Assembly (NCBI GenBank): GCA_002432025.1
Contig: DJFE01000018.1
Coordinates: forward strand, 25,154 to 37,845
Length of the DNA: 12,692 nt
Reading direction: 5' to 3'
DNA from: Candidatus Avelusimicrobium stercoris
GTDB taxonomy: Bacteria > Elusimicrobiota > Elusimicrobia > Elusimicrobiales > Elusimicrobiaceae
In this document: positions 5,826 to 12,666 of the stretch, in pieces
How the letters are laid out: each line of letters starts with the position of its first letter
Position numbering within the stretch: the stretch's first letter is position 1
Made by a program: the position numbers and the translations under genes
The notes under the pieces: model-generated
What the model was told of the DNA's origin: nothing
Databases searched by the model: none
The model's input: only the letters and a program-made list of their open reading frames with translations

Positions 5826-6428
5826 ATGAAAAACATCATTAATTTATTTGTAATAAGTTTATTTGCGTTGACTGCTGTGCCGCTCTGCGCGCAGGACGCG
5901 ACAACCCCGGTACAAGGCCTTAAAAACGGTTTGGCGGACGGTTTAAAAGACGGGGCGAAAAATGGCCTTGCTGGGGGCTTAAAGGACGGGACCAAAAACG
6001 GGTTGAAAGAGGGGGCCAAAGAAGGACTTAAAAACGGACGGCAGAAGAGTCCCAAGAAGGAAAAAGCCCCCAAGGCTCATAAAGCCAAAAAGGCCCTTGG
6101 CAAAACGGGCGAAAAAACACATTTGACGGATGAACAATTAGCCGCCAAACGCGAAGCAACGGATGCCAAAATAGAAGCCAAACGTGAAGCAGGTGATGCT
6201 CAGCGCGAAGCCAAGTACGAGGCGCGCCTAGCCAATGCAAAAAGCGACGAAGCCCGCGCCCATATGCAGGCCAGCCACGATAAAAAGGTGGAAAAATTAG
6301 AGCAAAAGCGCAATATCGCCGACGAAAAGAAAGACAACCGCCGCGAACAGGCAGATAACAAGCGTGCTTCCGCCCAGCAAAAGGCTTCTGCGGCTAAATC
6401 TAAAAAGAGTAGCGGAAAAAAGCATTAA
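5826..6428 (+). CDS. Secreted basic protein with ten GLKN-type repeats and a charged helical tail (copy B)
   Basis: Family not recognised. From the ATG at 5826 the product is 200 residues: a signal peptide at 1-23 (core INLFVISLFALTAVPL, likely cleavage after Cys-Ala-Gln or nearby), then ten 4-residue units at residues 31-70 (consensus Gly-Leu-Lys-Asn/Asp), the same number as in copy A, then ~130 residues almost wholly of Lys, Arg, Glu, Asp and Ala. The tail from ~95 to 185 reads as a long charged helix with Glu-Ala-Lys/Arg-type periodicity, ending in a Lys/Ser-rich basic stretch. The start at 5826 is preferred over an in-frame ATG at 5808 because GAGGA lies just upstream and the signal peptide then begins at residue 1. 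A Cys at the end of the hydrophobic stretch (Leu-Cys-Ala) is a weak lipobox candidate. Shared repeats make it a paralogue or fusion relative of copy A. Function unknown; binding to an acidic surface or polymer is a guess. Confidence 0.85.
   Translation: MKNIINLFVISLFALTAVPLCAQDATTPVQGLKNGLADGLKDGAKNGLAGGLKDGTKNGLKEGAKEGLKNGRQKSPKKEKAPKAHKAKKALGKTGEKTHLTDEQLAAKREATDAKIEAKREAGDAQREAKYEARLANAKSDEARAHMQASHDKKVEKLEQKRNIADEKKDNRREQADNKRASAQQKASAAKSKKSSGKKH
5916..6035 (+). repeat. 12-bp coding repeat, ten units (copy B)
   Basis: Ten tetrapeptide units begin at 5916. Gly leads every unit; position 3 is Lys in eight of ten (Ala in two); position 4 is Asn, Asp, Glu or Gly. The units are more diverged than in copy A, though their number is the same. 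Confidence 0.88.
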
Positions 6429-6458
6429 AAACTTGTAAAATTTCTGCAAGAGGTATTT

Positions 6459-7037
6459 ATGGATAACCGTTTGATTGAGCAGTCTTTTGTAGAATTTCAT
6501 ACGCAATTAGTTCGTTTGGCTACCCAGCATTTAAACCCGGTACTGGCACAGCGGGTAACGCCGGACGATGTAGTGCAAGAAACCTTTTTGGCGGCTTGTA
6601 AACGGCTCAATTATTTTGAAGCCAACCCCGAGGTTCCCGTGTATTGCAAGTTGCGTAAACTGCTCTTTCAAACCTTATCCGACTTGGAACGTAAGCATTT
6701 ACAGGCGCAAAAGCGGGACGCGTATAAGGAACTTTGTGTAGGTGGGGATACTACCGCCACGGCGGCGCAGGTAAATTGGAATATGTTTGCAGATACTTTG
6801 ACGAGCCCGCTTTCCAAATTAACCCGCCAAGAAAGGTACGGCCTGTTGCAAACGGTGTTGGAACATTTGTCCGAAAATGACAGACAAATTTTGGAACTCC
6901 GTCATTTTGACGGGATGTCCAATGCTGATTGCGCGGCCGTACTTAAAATTACACCCAAAACGGCCAGTATCCGTTATGTTCGGGCGTTGGAGCGGTTGCG
7001 TACAAAGGCCGCGGAACTGTCGGGGTTTGGCTTATGA
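6459..7037 (+). CDS. ECF-type RNA polymerase sigma factor paired with Ser/Thr kinase
   Basis: A 192-residue alternative sigma factor with only regions 2 and 4. Region 2 covers about residues 8-80 and includes the core-binding motif PDDVVQETF at 35-43 (the ECF counterpart is DAEDLVQEVF) and the -10 recognition helix after it. A linker of ~35 residues follows. Region 4 covers ~125-185, with LSENDRQILELRHFDGMS and a helix-turn-helix at ~150-178 (NADCAAVLKITPKTASIRY) for -35 recognition. The style resembles planctomycete-type ECF factors. AAGAGG at 6448-6453 precedes the ATG. The stop overlaps the kinase start as ATGA, so both are made together. No anti-sigma factor is present; the kinase is the likely regulator. 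The acidic residues Asp36-Asp37 of region 2.2 are kept, unlike sigma factors that need phosphorylation there for core binding, so any control by phosphorylation may work elsewhere. Confidence 0.93.
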   Translation: MDNRLIEQSFVEFHTQLVRLATQHLNPVLAQRVTPDDVVQETFLAACKRLNYFEANPEVPVYCKLRKLLFQTLSDLERKHLQAQKRDAYKELCVGGDTTATAAQVNWNMFADTLTSPLSKLTRQERYGLLQTVLEHLSENDRQILELRHFDGMSNADCAAVLKITPKTASIRYVRALERLRTKAAELSGFGL

Positions 7038-9238
7038 GTTTTGAAGAAATTGTTTCCCAGTTTTTAGACGAGTGCCAAAAGGGCTTATCCCCGCAAGTGG
7101 CCGATTACCAAAAGCGCTATCCGCAGTACGCCCAGCGGTTGGCCCAGGTATTGCCGCTGTCGCAAGAATTAGAAAAATTACATCCTAAACCGGAAACGCC
7201 TCCCGAGCAGGAGCAGTTGGACGATTACCGTCTGCTTTCCAAAATTGGTGCGGGGGGTATGGGGGTAGTGTACGAAGCCTTGCAGGTGTCGCTTAACCGT
7301 CGGGTAGCCGTTAAACTGTTGTCTCGCAACTTTGTAACAGACGAGGAGCAACGCAAACAGTTTGAAAATGAAGCCCTGATTATTGCCCGTTTGCATCATC
7401 CTAACATCGTGCAGGTGTTGAGCGCCAAGTGTACTCCACAACGGTGTTACTACGCTATGGAACTTATCCGTGGCACCGGGTTGCACCAGTACGCCTTTAA
7501 AAATCTGCGGGAGATTGCCCAAGCCGGGCTTCAAGCGTCAGAAGCGTTAGCCTATGCGCACAGTTGTAAGGTGTTGCACCGGGATATAAAACCCGCCAAT
7601 TTGCTGATTGATGAAAAAGGACACGTTTATGTGAGCGATTTCGGCATTGCATTTCTAACAAACGAGCCGGGTAAAACCCCGGCGGACCCGCGTAGCGGAA
7701 CGATTCGCTATATGGCCCCTGAAAAGTTATTGCGGGCTGAAAATACCTTTGCTACGGACCAATATTCCTTCGGGGCTACTTTGTATGAACTTATCACGCG
7801 CGAGCCGTTTATTGCCGGCAATTCCTACGGGGAAATTTCACAGAAAATAAGTGCGGGTGAAATTCCGCAGTTGACGTGTGCAGAGCCGGATTTGTCGGCG
7901 ATTGTCAACAAATGTACGCGTGTAAACCCGGCGGAGCGGTACGGCAGTATGGCAGAGGTGGCGGACGATTTGAAACATTTTTTACATAGCGAACCCGTCC
8001 ACGCGGCTCATACATCGTGGGTACGCCGTTTTGTGCTATGGCGGCGAAGAAGCCCAGCGGCGGCCTTGTTTAGTTTGCTGGCGGCTTTTTGCGGGGTGGC
8101 CTTTGTGTTGGCCTTACTCATTGGATATGTTAATACGAATAAGGCCCTTAAACTGGCCCGACAAAATGCCTCCACGGCAGATGCTGCCTTATCCAAAATT
8201 TTTACCTATGTACAAACGCAAACGCCCTCTTCGGGCGCGAGTGCCCTTTTGGGCGCGCTTATGCCTTATTATCAGGAAATTTCCACCCAGCAAAAGGTCT
8301 CGCCCGAAAAGCGCGCGCAGGTCAGCCAGTTGGTGGGCCAAACGGCGGAATTGTCGGGCAATTATGCGCTGGCCGAGCAGGCATTTAGAGAGGTGCAAAC
8401 CCTTCGTCCGAGTGCTGCTTCTTTAAATCAACTGGCGCAGGTGCTGGAAAAAGCAGGAAAAAAGAAAGAGGCTATTTCCTTGCGCCAAACAGTAGCCAAA
8501 AATTACATACAGGCAGACAATAAGGCCGACCGTTACGAGGCCGTTCGGGCATTGCTCGCGCTACCCCAAGAGGAAGCCTTGCGCCGACAAGCCTTTGACG
8601 CGCTAAAACAACTGCTGGCACAGGCGCCGCAAAACGCGGATTATCTGTATGCTTATGCACGGCTCGTGGGGGAAAACCCGCGTTTGTTTGCAAGCGAGCG
8701 TATCCCGGGGGTGGAACCCAATGCGGTTGTATTATTAAACCGTATGTCCGAAAAATATCCCCAACGGGTGGAATACGGGTTAAGCGCGGTAGAACTAATG
8801 ACGCGCAAACTGCGTTATAGCCAGCAGTTTCAGGCACGAGATTTTGAGAATTTGCAGTTGGCCTTGTCTTTGTCGGATAGACTTTTGGGGCAGTTTCCCA
8901 ATACCCCGCGGGTGGTATCGTCTGTGGTCGCCTTGCGCAACAGCGCGGTACGGTTAATGCGGCGAGAGGGGGATTTTGCCTTGGCACGCAAGGAAACGGA
9001 ACGGCTGCTGGGAATGTTGGAACTGCTGTTTTATAATCCGCAAACACCCGATGATGTAAAAGAAACCTTGCTGACTTTGCAATTAGACAGGTTGGAAATG
9101 TTTGTGCGGGACGGGCGCACTTCGTCAGCGGAAGAAATTAAAAAGCAAATTCAAACGGAACTGCAAGATTATTGGGGCGATAACGCGTCCGAATTTGCCC
9201 GCCGTTTGTCCGCTATAACCACAAGGAGCCCCCGATGA
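7034..9238 (+). CDS. Transmembrane Ser/Thr protein kinase with TPR-like periplasmic domain
   Basis: A 734-residue Hanks-type kinase. Residues 1-60 are a helical segment (VADYQKRYPQYAQRL), a type common before planctomycete kinase domains. The kinase domain spans ~65-318 with every key residue: glycine loop GAGGMG 72-77, Lys94 in AVKLL, Glu113, catalytic loop HRDIKPAN 182-189 with Asp184, Asp202 of DFG, APE 228-230, Asp242 and Arg302. Arg183 before Asp184 marks an RD kinase activated by loop phosphorylation. A basic stretch (RRFVLWRRR) precedes a membrane helix at ~341-366, placing the kinase inside the cell. Residues 368-734 should be periplasmic; they are helical, with TPR-like pairs at about 430-500 (YALAEQAFREVQTLRP, LEKAGKKKEAISL), and there are no PASTA domains. 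The start overlaps the sigma stop and the stop overlaps the hydrolase start, both as ATGA. Likely role: sensing an envelope signal and acting on the coupled sigma factor (inference). Confidence 0.95.
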   Translation: MSFEEIVSQFLDECQKGLSPQVADYQKRYPQYAQRLAQVLPLSQELEKLHPKPETPPEQEQLDDYRLLSKIGAGGMGVVYEALQVSLNRRVAVKLLSRNFVTDEEQRKQFENEALIIARLHHPNIVQVLSAKCTPQRCYYAMELIRGTGLHQYAFKNLREIAQAGLQASEALAYAHSCKVLHRDIKPANLLIDEKGHVYVSDFGIAFLTNEPGKTPADPRSGTIRYMAPEKLLRAENTFATDQYSFGATLYELITREPFIAGNSYGEISQKISAGEIPQLTCAEPDLSAIVNKCTRVNPAERYGSMAEVADDLKHFLHSEPVHAAHTSWVRRFVLWRRRSPAAALFSLLAAFCGVAFVLALLIGYVNTNKALKLARQNASTADAALSKIFTYVQTQTPSSGASALLGALMPYYQEISTQQKVSPEKRAQVSQLVGQTAELSGNYALAEQAFREVQTLRPSAASLNQLAQVLEKAGKKKEAISLRQTVAKNYIQADNKADRYEAVRALLALPQEEALRRQAFDALKQLLAQAPQNADYLYAYARLVGENPRLFASERIPGVEPNAVVLLNRMSEKYPQRVEYGLSAVELMTRKLRYSQQFQARDFENLQLALSLSDRLLGQFPNTPRVVSSVVALRNSAVRLMRREGDFALARKETERLLGMLELLFYNPQTPDDVKETLLTLQLDRLEMFVRDGRTSSAEEIKKQIQTELQDYWGDNASEFARRLSAITTRSPR

Positions 9239-9975
9239 AAAAATTATTATTGGTAATCCTTTTGGGAATCATAAGTTTGAGTGTCTTGGCCCAGCGGCGT
9301 GTTCCGCGGGCAACGCAGGATGTTTCGCCGGCTTTGCTTAAAACCTTGCAGGTGGAACAGCATACCTTTGAGGGAAGTTTGCCTTACTGTCAAAATAAAC
9401 CGCAGGTCCCTGTGGAAGCGTTAGTCGTGCTTTTACACGGACGCAGTGGAAACGGCACGGATAACCTCGCCCAACTGACGAACCCGGCGGTAAAGCCGCT
9501 TCTTACCTATGTGGGACAAACGGGGAAGAGGGTCTTGGTGCTAATGCCACAGGCCCCGCAACGCGGCGGGTGGAGCGCCGTGGAGGATAAGGTTGCCCGG
9601 TTGGTATCTTCTAAAATACGCGAATACTATCTTCCGGCTGATAAGGTGTATATTTCGGGTGTTTCTATGGGTGGTGGCGGTGTTTATTCCCTAATGGCAA
9701 AACATCCGGGTCTTTTTAACAAAGCCGTTTTGGTCAGCGCAGGCGGACGTGCGGATATGGCCCCAAAAATGAAAGGACAGTTTTTGCTTATTCACGGCGA
9801 GCAGGACCGCGTGATCCCGTTTACGCGGGCGGAACAAATGGCGCAAGCGCTTGCCCAAAATAAAGCGGTGCAAGTGGATCTGTGGCCCCTTGCCGGACGG
9901 GGGCACATAAACGGAGCCCGAGCGGCATATTCCGCCAAAACGTGGGATTGGTTATTTGGGGAGCAGACAAAATGA
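9235..9975 (+). CDS. Exported alpha/beta hydrolase (esterase-like)
   Basis: A 246-residue serine hydrolase of the carboxylesterase/phospholipase or feruloyl-esterase-like type. Residues 1-19 are a signal peptide (two Lys, hydrophobic core, Val-Leu-Ala before Gln20), so it acts in the periplasm or outside. The oxyanion motif LLHGRSGNG is at 66-74; the nucleophile elbow GVSMGG places Ser144; Asp191 in HGEQDRVIP and His224 in GRGHINGA complete the catalytic triad. The substrate cannot be read from the sequence. It overlaps the kinase stop by 4 bp and the next gene start by 4 bp, so its level is tied to the kinase. Similar hydrolases are not a standard part of sigma-kinase operons known to me. 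It may be an effector acting on envelope esters, or a passenger gene of the operon. Confidence 0.9.
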   Translation: MKKLLLVILLGIISLSVLAQRRVPRATQDVSPALLKTLQVEQHTFEGSLPYCQNKPQVPVEALVVLLHGRSGNGTDNLAQLTNPAVKPLLTYVGQTGKRVLVLMPQAPQRGGWSAVEDKVARLVSSKIREYYLPADKVYISGVSMGGGGVYSLMAKHPGLFNKAVLVSAGGRADMAPKMKGQFLLIHGEQDRVIPFTRAEQMAQALAQNKAVQVDLWPLAGRGHINGARAAYSAKTWDWLFGEQTK

Positions 9976-10256
9976 ATTGGCAGAGTTTGGTTATTGGGGC
10001 GGCCGCCTTTGTATTAATTGGTGTGTTTCATCCGCTGGTGATTTGGGGGGAATATTATTTTTCCAAAAAAATTTGGCCCGTTTTTTTGGCGGTGGGGTTA
10101 GCCTTGCTGGCGGGCGCGCTTTTTTGCAAAGGGGAAATCCTTTCGCCCCTTTTAAGTATAGCGGGGTTTTGTGCGTTGTGGAGCATAAAGGAACTGTTTG
10201 AGCAGGAAAAGCGTGTGCAAAAGGGCTGGTTTGCCCAAAATCCCAACCGCAAATAA
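9972..10256 (+). CDS. DUF4491 family small membrane protein
   Basis: The 94-residue protein has three hydrophobic segments at about 5-27, 34-52 and 56-72, then a charged cytoplasm-like tail. The conserved DUF4491 pattern, as I remember the family, is clear: HPLVIWGEYYF at 20-30, and LFEQEKRVQKGWFAQNPNRK at 75-94, whose FEQEKRV-KGWF-NP core is the family's hallmark. Length agrees with family members. The start is ATG at 9972, overlapping the hydrolase stop as ATGA; the frame is open further upstream but inside the hydrolase gene. Function of the family is not known. It is the last gene in the sigma-kinase-hydrolase operon, which would put it under the same control. Confidence 0.9.
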   Translation: MNWQSLVIGAAAFVLIGVFHPLVIWGEYYFSKKIWPVFLAVGLALLAGALFCKGEILSPLLSIAGFCALWSIKELFEQEKRVQKGWFAQNPNRK

Positions 10257-10268
10257 AAAAGGCCTGCC

Positions 10269-10298
10269 TTGGCGGGGAATAAGTAAAAGCGGTATAAT
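10269..10298 (+). promoter_or_regulatory. Sigma-70-type promoter of trpS
   Basis: A perfect -10 TATAAT at 10293-10298 and a -35-like TTGGCG at 10269-10274 are separated by 18 bp. Transcription would start near 10305, giving a leader of about 40 bases that contains the palindrome AAAAGCGCTTTT (10303-10314) and the ribosome-binding site AAGGA (10332-10336). No T-box, trp leader peptide or attenuator is visible in this short leader. Confidence 0.75.
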
Positions 10299-10343
10299 AA
10301 TAAAAAGCGCTTTTGTGCGTAAACCCTTTATAAGGAAAGAATT

Positions 10344-11387
10344 ATGAAACAAGTGATTTTGACCGGAGACCGCCCCACGGGCCGCTTGCACGTCGGGCAT
10401 TATGTCGGCTCTTTAAAAAGACGCGTCCAACTGCAAAACAGCGGGAAATTTGACCAGATTTTTATTATGATTGCCGATGCGCAGGCATTGACGGATAACG
10501 CCCACCAGCCCCAAAAGGTGCGCGATAACATTATTCAAGTGGCGCTGGATTATTTATCCTGCGGGTTAGACCCCGAAAAATCCACTATTTTTATCCAGTC
10601 TATGATTCCCGAACTTACGGAACTGACGTTCTATTATATGAACTTGGTAACCGTGGCGCGCGTAGGACGCAATCCCACCGTCAAGTCGGAAATTAAACAA
10701 CGCGATTTTAAAACCAGTATTCCCTTGGGCTTTTTTGCCTACCCCGTCAGCCAGGCGGCGGATATCACGGCCTTCCGTGCTACCGCGGTGCCGGTGGGCG
10801 AGGACCAAATGCCGATGCTGGAACAATGCCGCGAAATCGTGCACAGTTTCAATTCCACCTATGGCGAAACCTTGGTGGAACCGCAAATTATCCTGCCTGA
10901 TAACAAGGCCTGTTTGCGCCTGCCCGGTACGGACGGCAAGGCCAAGATGAGCAAATCCCTGGGCAATTGCATTTATTTGTCTGACGACGAGGAAACTGTA
11001 CGCAAGAAGGTAATGTCTATGTTCACGGACCCGAACCACGTCCGCGTGGAGGACCCTGGCAAGGTGGAAGGAAATCCCGTGTTTGTGTATTTGGACGCGT
11101 TCAGCCGCCCGGAACATTTTGAAAAGTTTTGGCCCGAATACAAAAATTTGGACGAACTCAAAGCGCATTACCAGCGCGGTGGGTTAGGCGATGTAAAGAT
11201 TAAAAAGTTCTTAAACCAAGTATTGCAAGACGAACTTACGCCCATCCGCGAACGCCGCAAACAATGGGAAGCGCGTTTGCCCGAAGTATATGATATTTTA
11301 AAGAAGGGTACCGAAAAAGCCCGCGCTGTGGCCGCGCAAACAATGCACGACGTACGCGCCGCAATGAAAATCAATTATTTTGAATAA
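10344..11387 (+). CDS. trpS: Tryptophan--tRNA ligase
   Basis: Charges tRNA(Trp) with tryptophan using ATP; a class I aminoacyl-tRNA synthetase, cytoplasmic. The 347-residue product has TGDRPTGRLHVGHYVG at 7-22 with the HIGH-like signature HVGH at 16-19, the adjacent ADAQALTDN segment, the tryptophan-pocket Asp140 in SQAADITAF, VGEDQ at 151-155 and the second signature KMSKS at 201-205. It is slightly longer than the usual ~330 residues, mainly through insertions in the C-terminal half. AAGGA at 10332-10336 is well spaced from the ATG. It has its own promoter upstream and a terminator after it, so it forms a single-gene unit. Confidence 0.98.
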   Translation: MKQVILTGDRPTGRLHVGHYVGSLKRRVQLQNSGKFDQIFIMIADAQALTDNAHQPQKVRDNIIQVALDYLSCGLDPEKSTIFIQSMIPELTELTFYYMNLVTVARVGRNPTVKSEIKQRDFKTSIPLGFFAYPVSQAADITAFRATAVPVGEDQMPMLEQCREIVHSFNSTYGETLVEPQIILPDNKACLRLPGTDGKAKMSKSLGNCIYLSDDEETVRKKVMSMFTDPNHVRVEDPGKVEGNPVFVYLDAFSRPEHFEKFWPEYKNLDELKAHYQRGGLGDVKIKKFLNQVLQDELTPIRERRKQWEARLPEVYDILKKGTEKARAVAAQTMHDVRAAMKINYFE

Positions 11388-11408
11388 TAAAAGTTGATTT
11401 TTTGATAG

Positions 11409-11438
11409 AACACCCCCGCCAGCCCGCGAGGGTGTTTT
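11409..11438 (+). terminator. Intrinsic terminator of trpS
   Basis: AACACCC (11409-11415) pairs with GGGTGTT (11430-11436); within the loop CGC and GCG can add 3 bp, and T residues follow (11435-11438). It lies 22 bases after the trpS stop. The T-run is short, so termination may be incomplete and some transcripts may continue into the repair genes. Confidence 0.75.
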
Positions 11439-11453
11439 GGTTAGGAAGCGAAA

Positions 11454-12107
11454 ATGTACTTTACATACGGCAAAACGGAAACAGATTATTTGAAGCGTAA
11501 ATGCAAAAAATTAGCCGCCGTGATTGACGCGGTGGGCCCTATTGCGCGTAAGTTAGATGATGATTTGTTTGACGCCGTTGTGCACCACATTGTCGGCCAG
11601 CAAATTTCCAGCAAGGCGCAGGCGACCATTTGGCGGCGGATTAAGGAAAATTTAGGCCCCATAAATGCGCAAACCGTGCTGGCGGCGGGTGCGGAAAAGT
11701 TGCAGGCCTTTGGGATTGGTTTCAAAAAAGCCGACTATATTTTGGATTTTGCCCGAAAGGTGCAAAGCGGTGCGTTTGATTTGCAGGCTGTGGCCCATAT
11801 GCCGGATGATGAGGCCATTGCCGCCTTGGTTTCCTTACGCGGGATTGGCGTATGGACGGCGGAAATGCTGCTGCTTTTTTGTTTGGCGCGTCCCAATGTG
11901 TTCAGTTACGACGATTTGGCTATCCAGCGTGGTTTGCGTATGCTTTATCACCACCGCAAAATTACAAAACCGTTGTTTGAAAAATACCGCAAACGGTTTA
12001 GCCCATACGGCTCGGTAGCCTGTTTGTATTTGTGGGCGGTTTCCGGCGGAGCCGTGCCGGGAATGCGGGACTATGCTCCCCAAAAAACCGTTAAAGGGGG
12101 AAAATAA
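11454..12107 (+). CDS. DNA-3-methyladenine glycosylase, AlkA/HhH-GPD family
   Basis: Excises alkylated bases such as 3-methyladenine and starts base-excision repair. The 217-residue product is a minimal member of the AlkA branch of the helix-hairpin-helix glycosylases, without the N-terminal domain of E. coli AlkA, like the yeast Mag1-type enzymes. The opening helix FDAVVHHIVGQQISSKAQA at 39-57 matches the family. The hairpin LRGIGVWTA lies at 128-136, and the catalytic Asp is most likely Asp154 in VFSYDDLAIQRG. No Cys cluster typical of EndoIII/MutY iron-sulfur proteins is present. AGGAAG at 11443-11448 sets the start. The stop overlaps the next gene's start by one base, forming a two-gene alkylation-repair operon. 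Confidence 0.92.
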   Translation: MYFTYGKTETDYLKRKCKKLAAVIDAVGPIARKLDDDLFDAVVHHIVGQQISSKAQATIWRRIKENLGPINAQTVLAAGAEKLQAFGIGFKKADYILDFARKVQSGAFDLQAVAHMPDDEAIAALVSLRGIGVWTAEMLLLFCLARPNVFSYDDLAIQRGLRMLYHHRKITKPLFEKYRKRFSPYGSVACLYLWAVSGGAVPGMRDYAPQKTVKGGK

Positions 12108-12613
12108 TGCTTTATAAAACGGTTTATCACTCGCCCATAGGGGCATTGACCTTGGCCTCGGACGAAACGCACCTTGTAGGGGTGTGGTTAGCCGGGCAAA
12201 AATATTTTGGCGCTGCGTATAAGGAGCCGTTTGCAGACCGTGCGGACCACCCCGTTTTGCAAAAGGCTGTGCAATGGTTAAAGGACTATTTTGCGGGTAA
12301 ACGCCCGGCTATTACCGCCTTGCCCTTAAAGCTGCAGGGGAGCCCCTTCCGCCAGCGCGTATGGCAAATTTTGTGTAAAATTCCCTACGGGCAAGTAGTT
12401 ACCTATGGAGATATTGCCCGGCAACTTGTGCAGGAGCAGGGCCAAAAAAGTATGTCCGCACAGGCCGTGGGCGGCGCGGTGGGGCATAATCCTATTTCTG
12501 TTATCATCCCGTGCCACCGGGTGGTGGGGGCGGACGGGAGCCTGACGGGCTACGCCGGGGGCTTACAGGCCAAAAGTTGGCTGTTAGCCCACGAGGGCGT
12601 ACAAATCAAATAA
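12107..12613 (+). CDS. ogt: Methylated-DNA--protein-cysteine methyltransferase
   Basis: Removes O6-alkyl groups from guanine by suicide transfer to its own cysteine. The 168-residue product has the usual N-terminal ribonuclease-like region and C-terminal active domain. The signature IIPCHRVV at 133-140 gives acceptor Cys136, with His137 and Arg138. Upstream are FRQRVWQIL, IPYGQVVTYGDIA (Tyr100) and AVGGAVGHNPI (Asn128), and downstream LTGYAGGLQAK and a final Glu163. No AraC-type Ada domain is fused, so it is a stand-alone Ogt. Its ATG shares one base with the glycosylase stop (TAATG), and AAAGGGGGA lies just upstream. Joined to the AlkA-like gene, it gives two independent routes of alkylation repair from one message. 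No Ada operator is recognisable. Confidence 0.96.
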   Translation: MLYKTVYHSPIGALTLASDETHLVGVWLAGQKYFGAAYKEPFADRADHPVLQKAVQWLKDYFAGKRPAITALPLKLQGSPFRQRVWQILCKIPYGQVVTYGDIARQLVQEQGQKSMSAQAVGGAVGHNPISVIIPCHRVVGADGSLTGYAGGLQAKSWLLAHEGVQIK

Positions 12614-12637
12614 CCTTTCTTTGGTGGCAAATACACC

Positions 12638-12666
12638 TTGACTTGATTATCCCTATTTGATAAGGT
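12638..12666 (+). promoter_or_regulatory. Possible promoter after ogt for a gene beyond the window
   Basis: TTGACT (12638-12643), a near-consensus -35, is followed after 17 bp by TAAGGT (12661-12666), a poor -10 keeping T-A-x-x-x-T. The same 79-base tail also holds a 5-bp hairpin TTATC/GATAA (12647-12663) with a nearby T5 and a minus-strand promoter-like pair, so its real role is undecided. Confidence 0.25.

Noticed and set aside
5649..6035. CRISPR or satellite-like array suggested by the 12-bp periodicity
   Set aside because: There are no spacers, the period is a multiple of three, and variation lies mostly in third codon positions, so it is coding repeat.
5516..6073. Minus-strand open frames with Pro-Phe-Leu repeats opposite the GLKN genes
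   Set aside because: They are the antisense reading of the 12-bp coding repeats, have no ribosome-binding site, and the plus-strand frames have signal peptides and good start signals.
6429..6458. Promoter TAAAAT just upstream of the sigma factor
   Set aside because: A -10-like TAAAAT is present, but there is no acceptable -35 at the right distance, and the factor could use an unknown promoter type.
9882..9971. Longer N terminus for the DUF4491 protein
   Set aside because: The extension lies within the hydrolase gene; the ATG at 9972 matches the family start and the ATGA overlaps seen at the other junctions.
10255..10276. Terminator-like hairpin after the DUF4491 gene
   Set aside because: The possible stem is short with a tiny loop and is followed by a T-run only on the minus strand, where no gene ends.
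10566..11168. 200-codon minus-strand frame inside trpS
   Set aside because: It is antisense to the conserved trpS core, with no ribosome-binding site or promoter.
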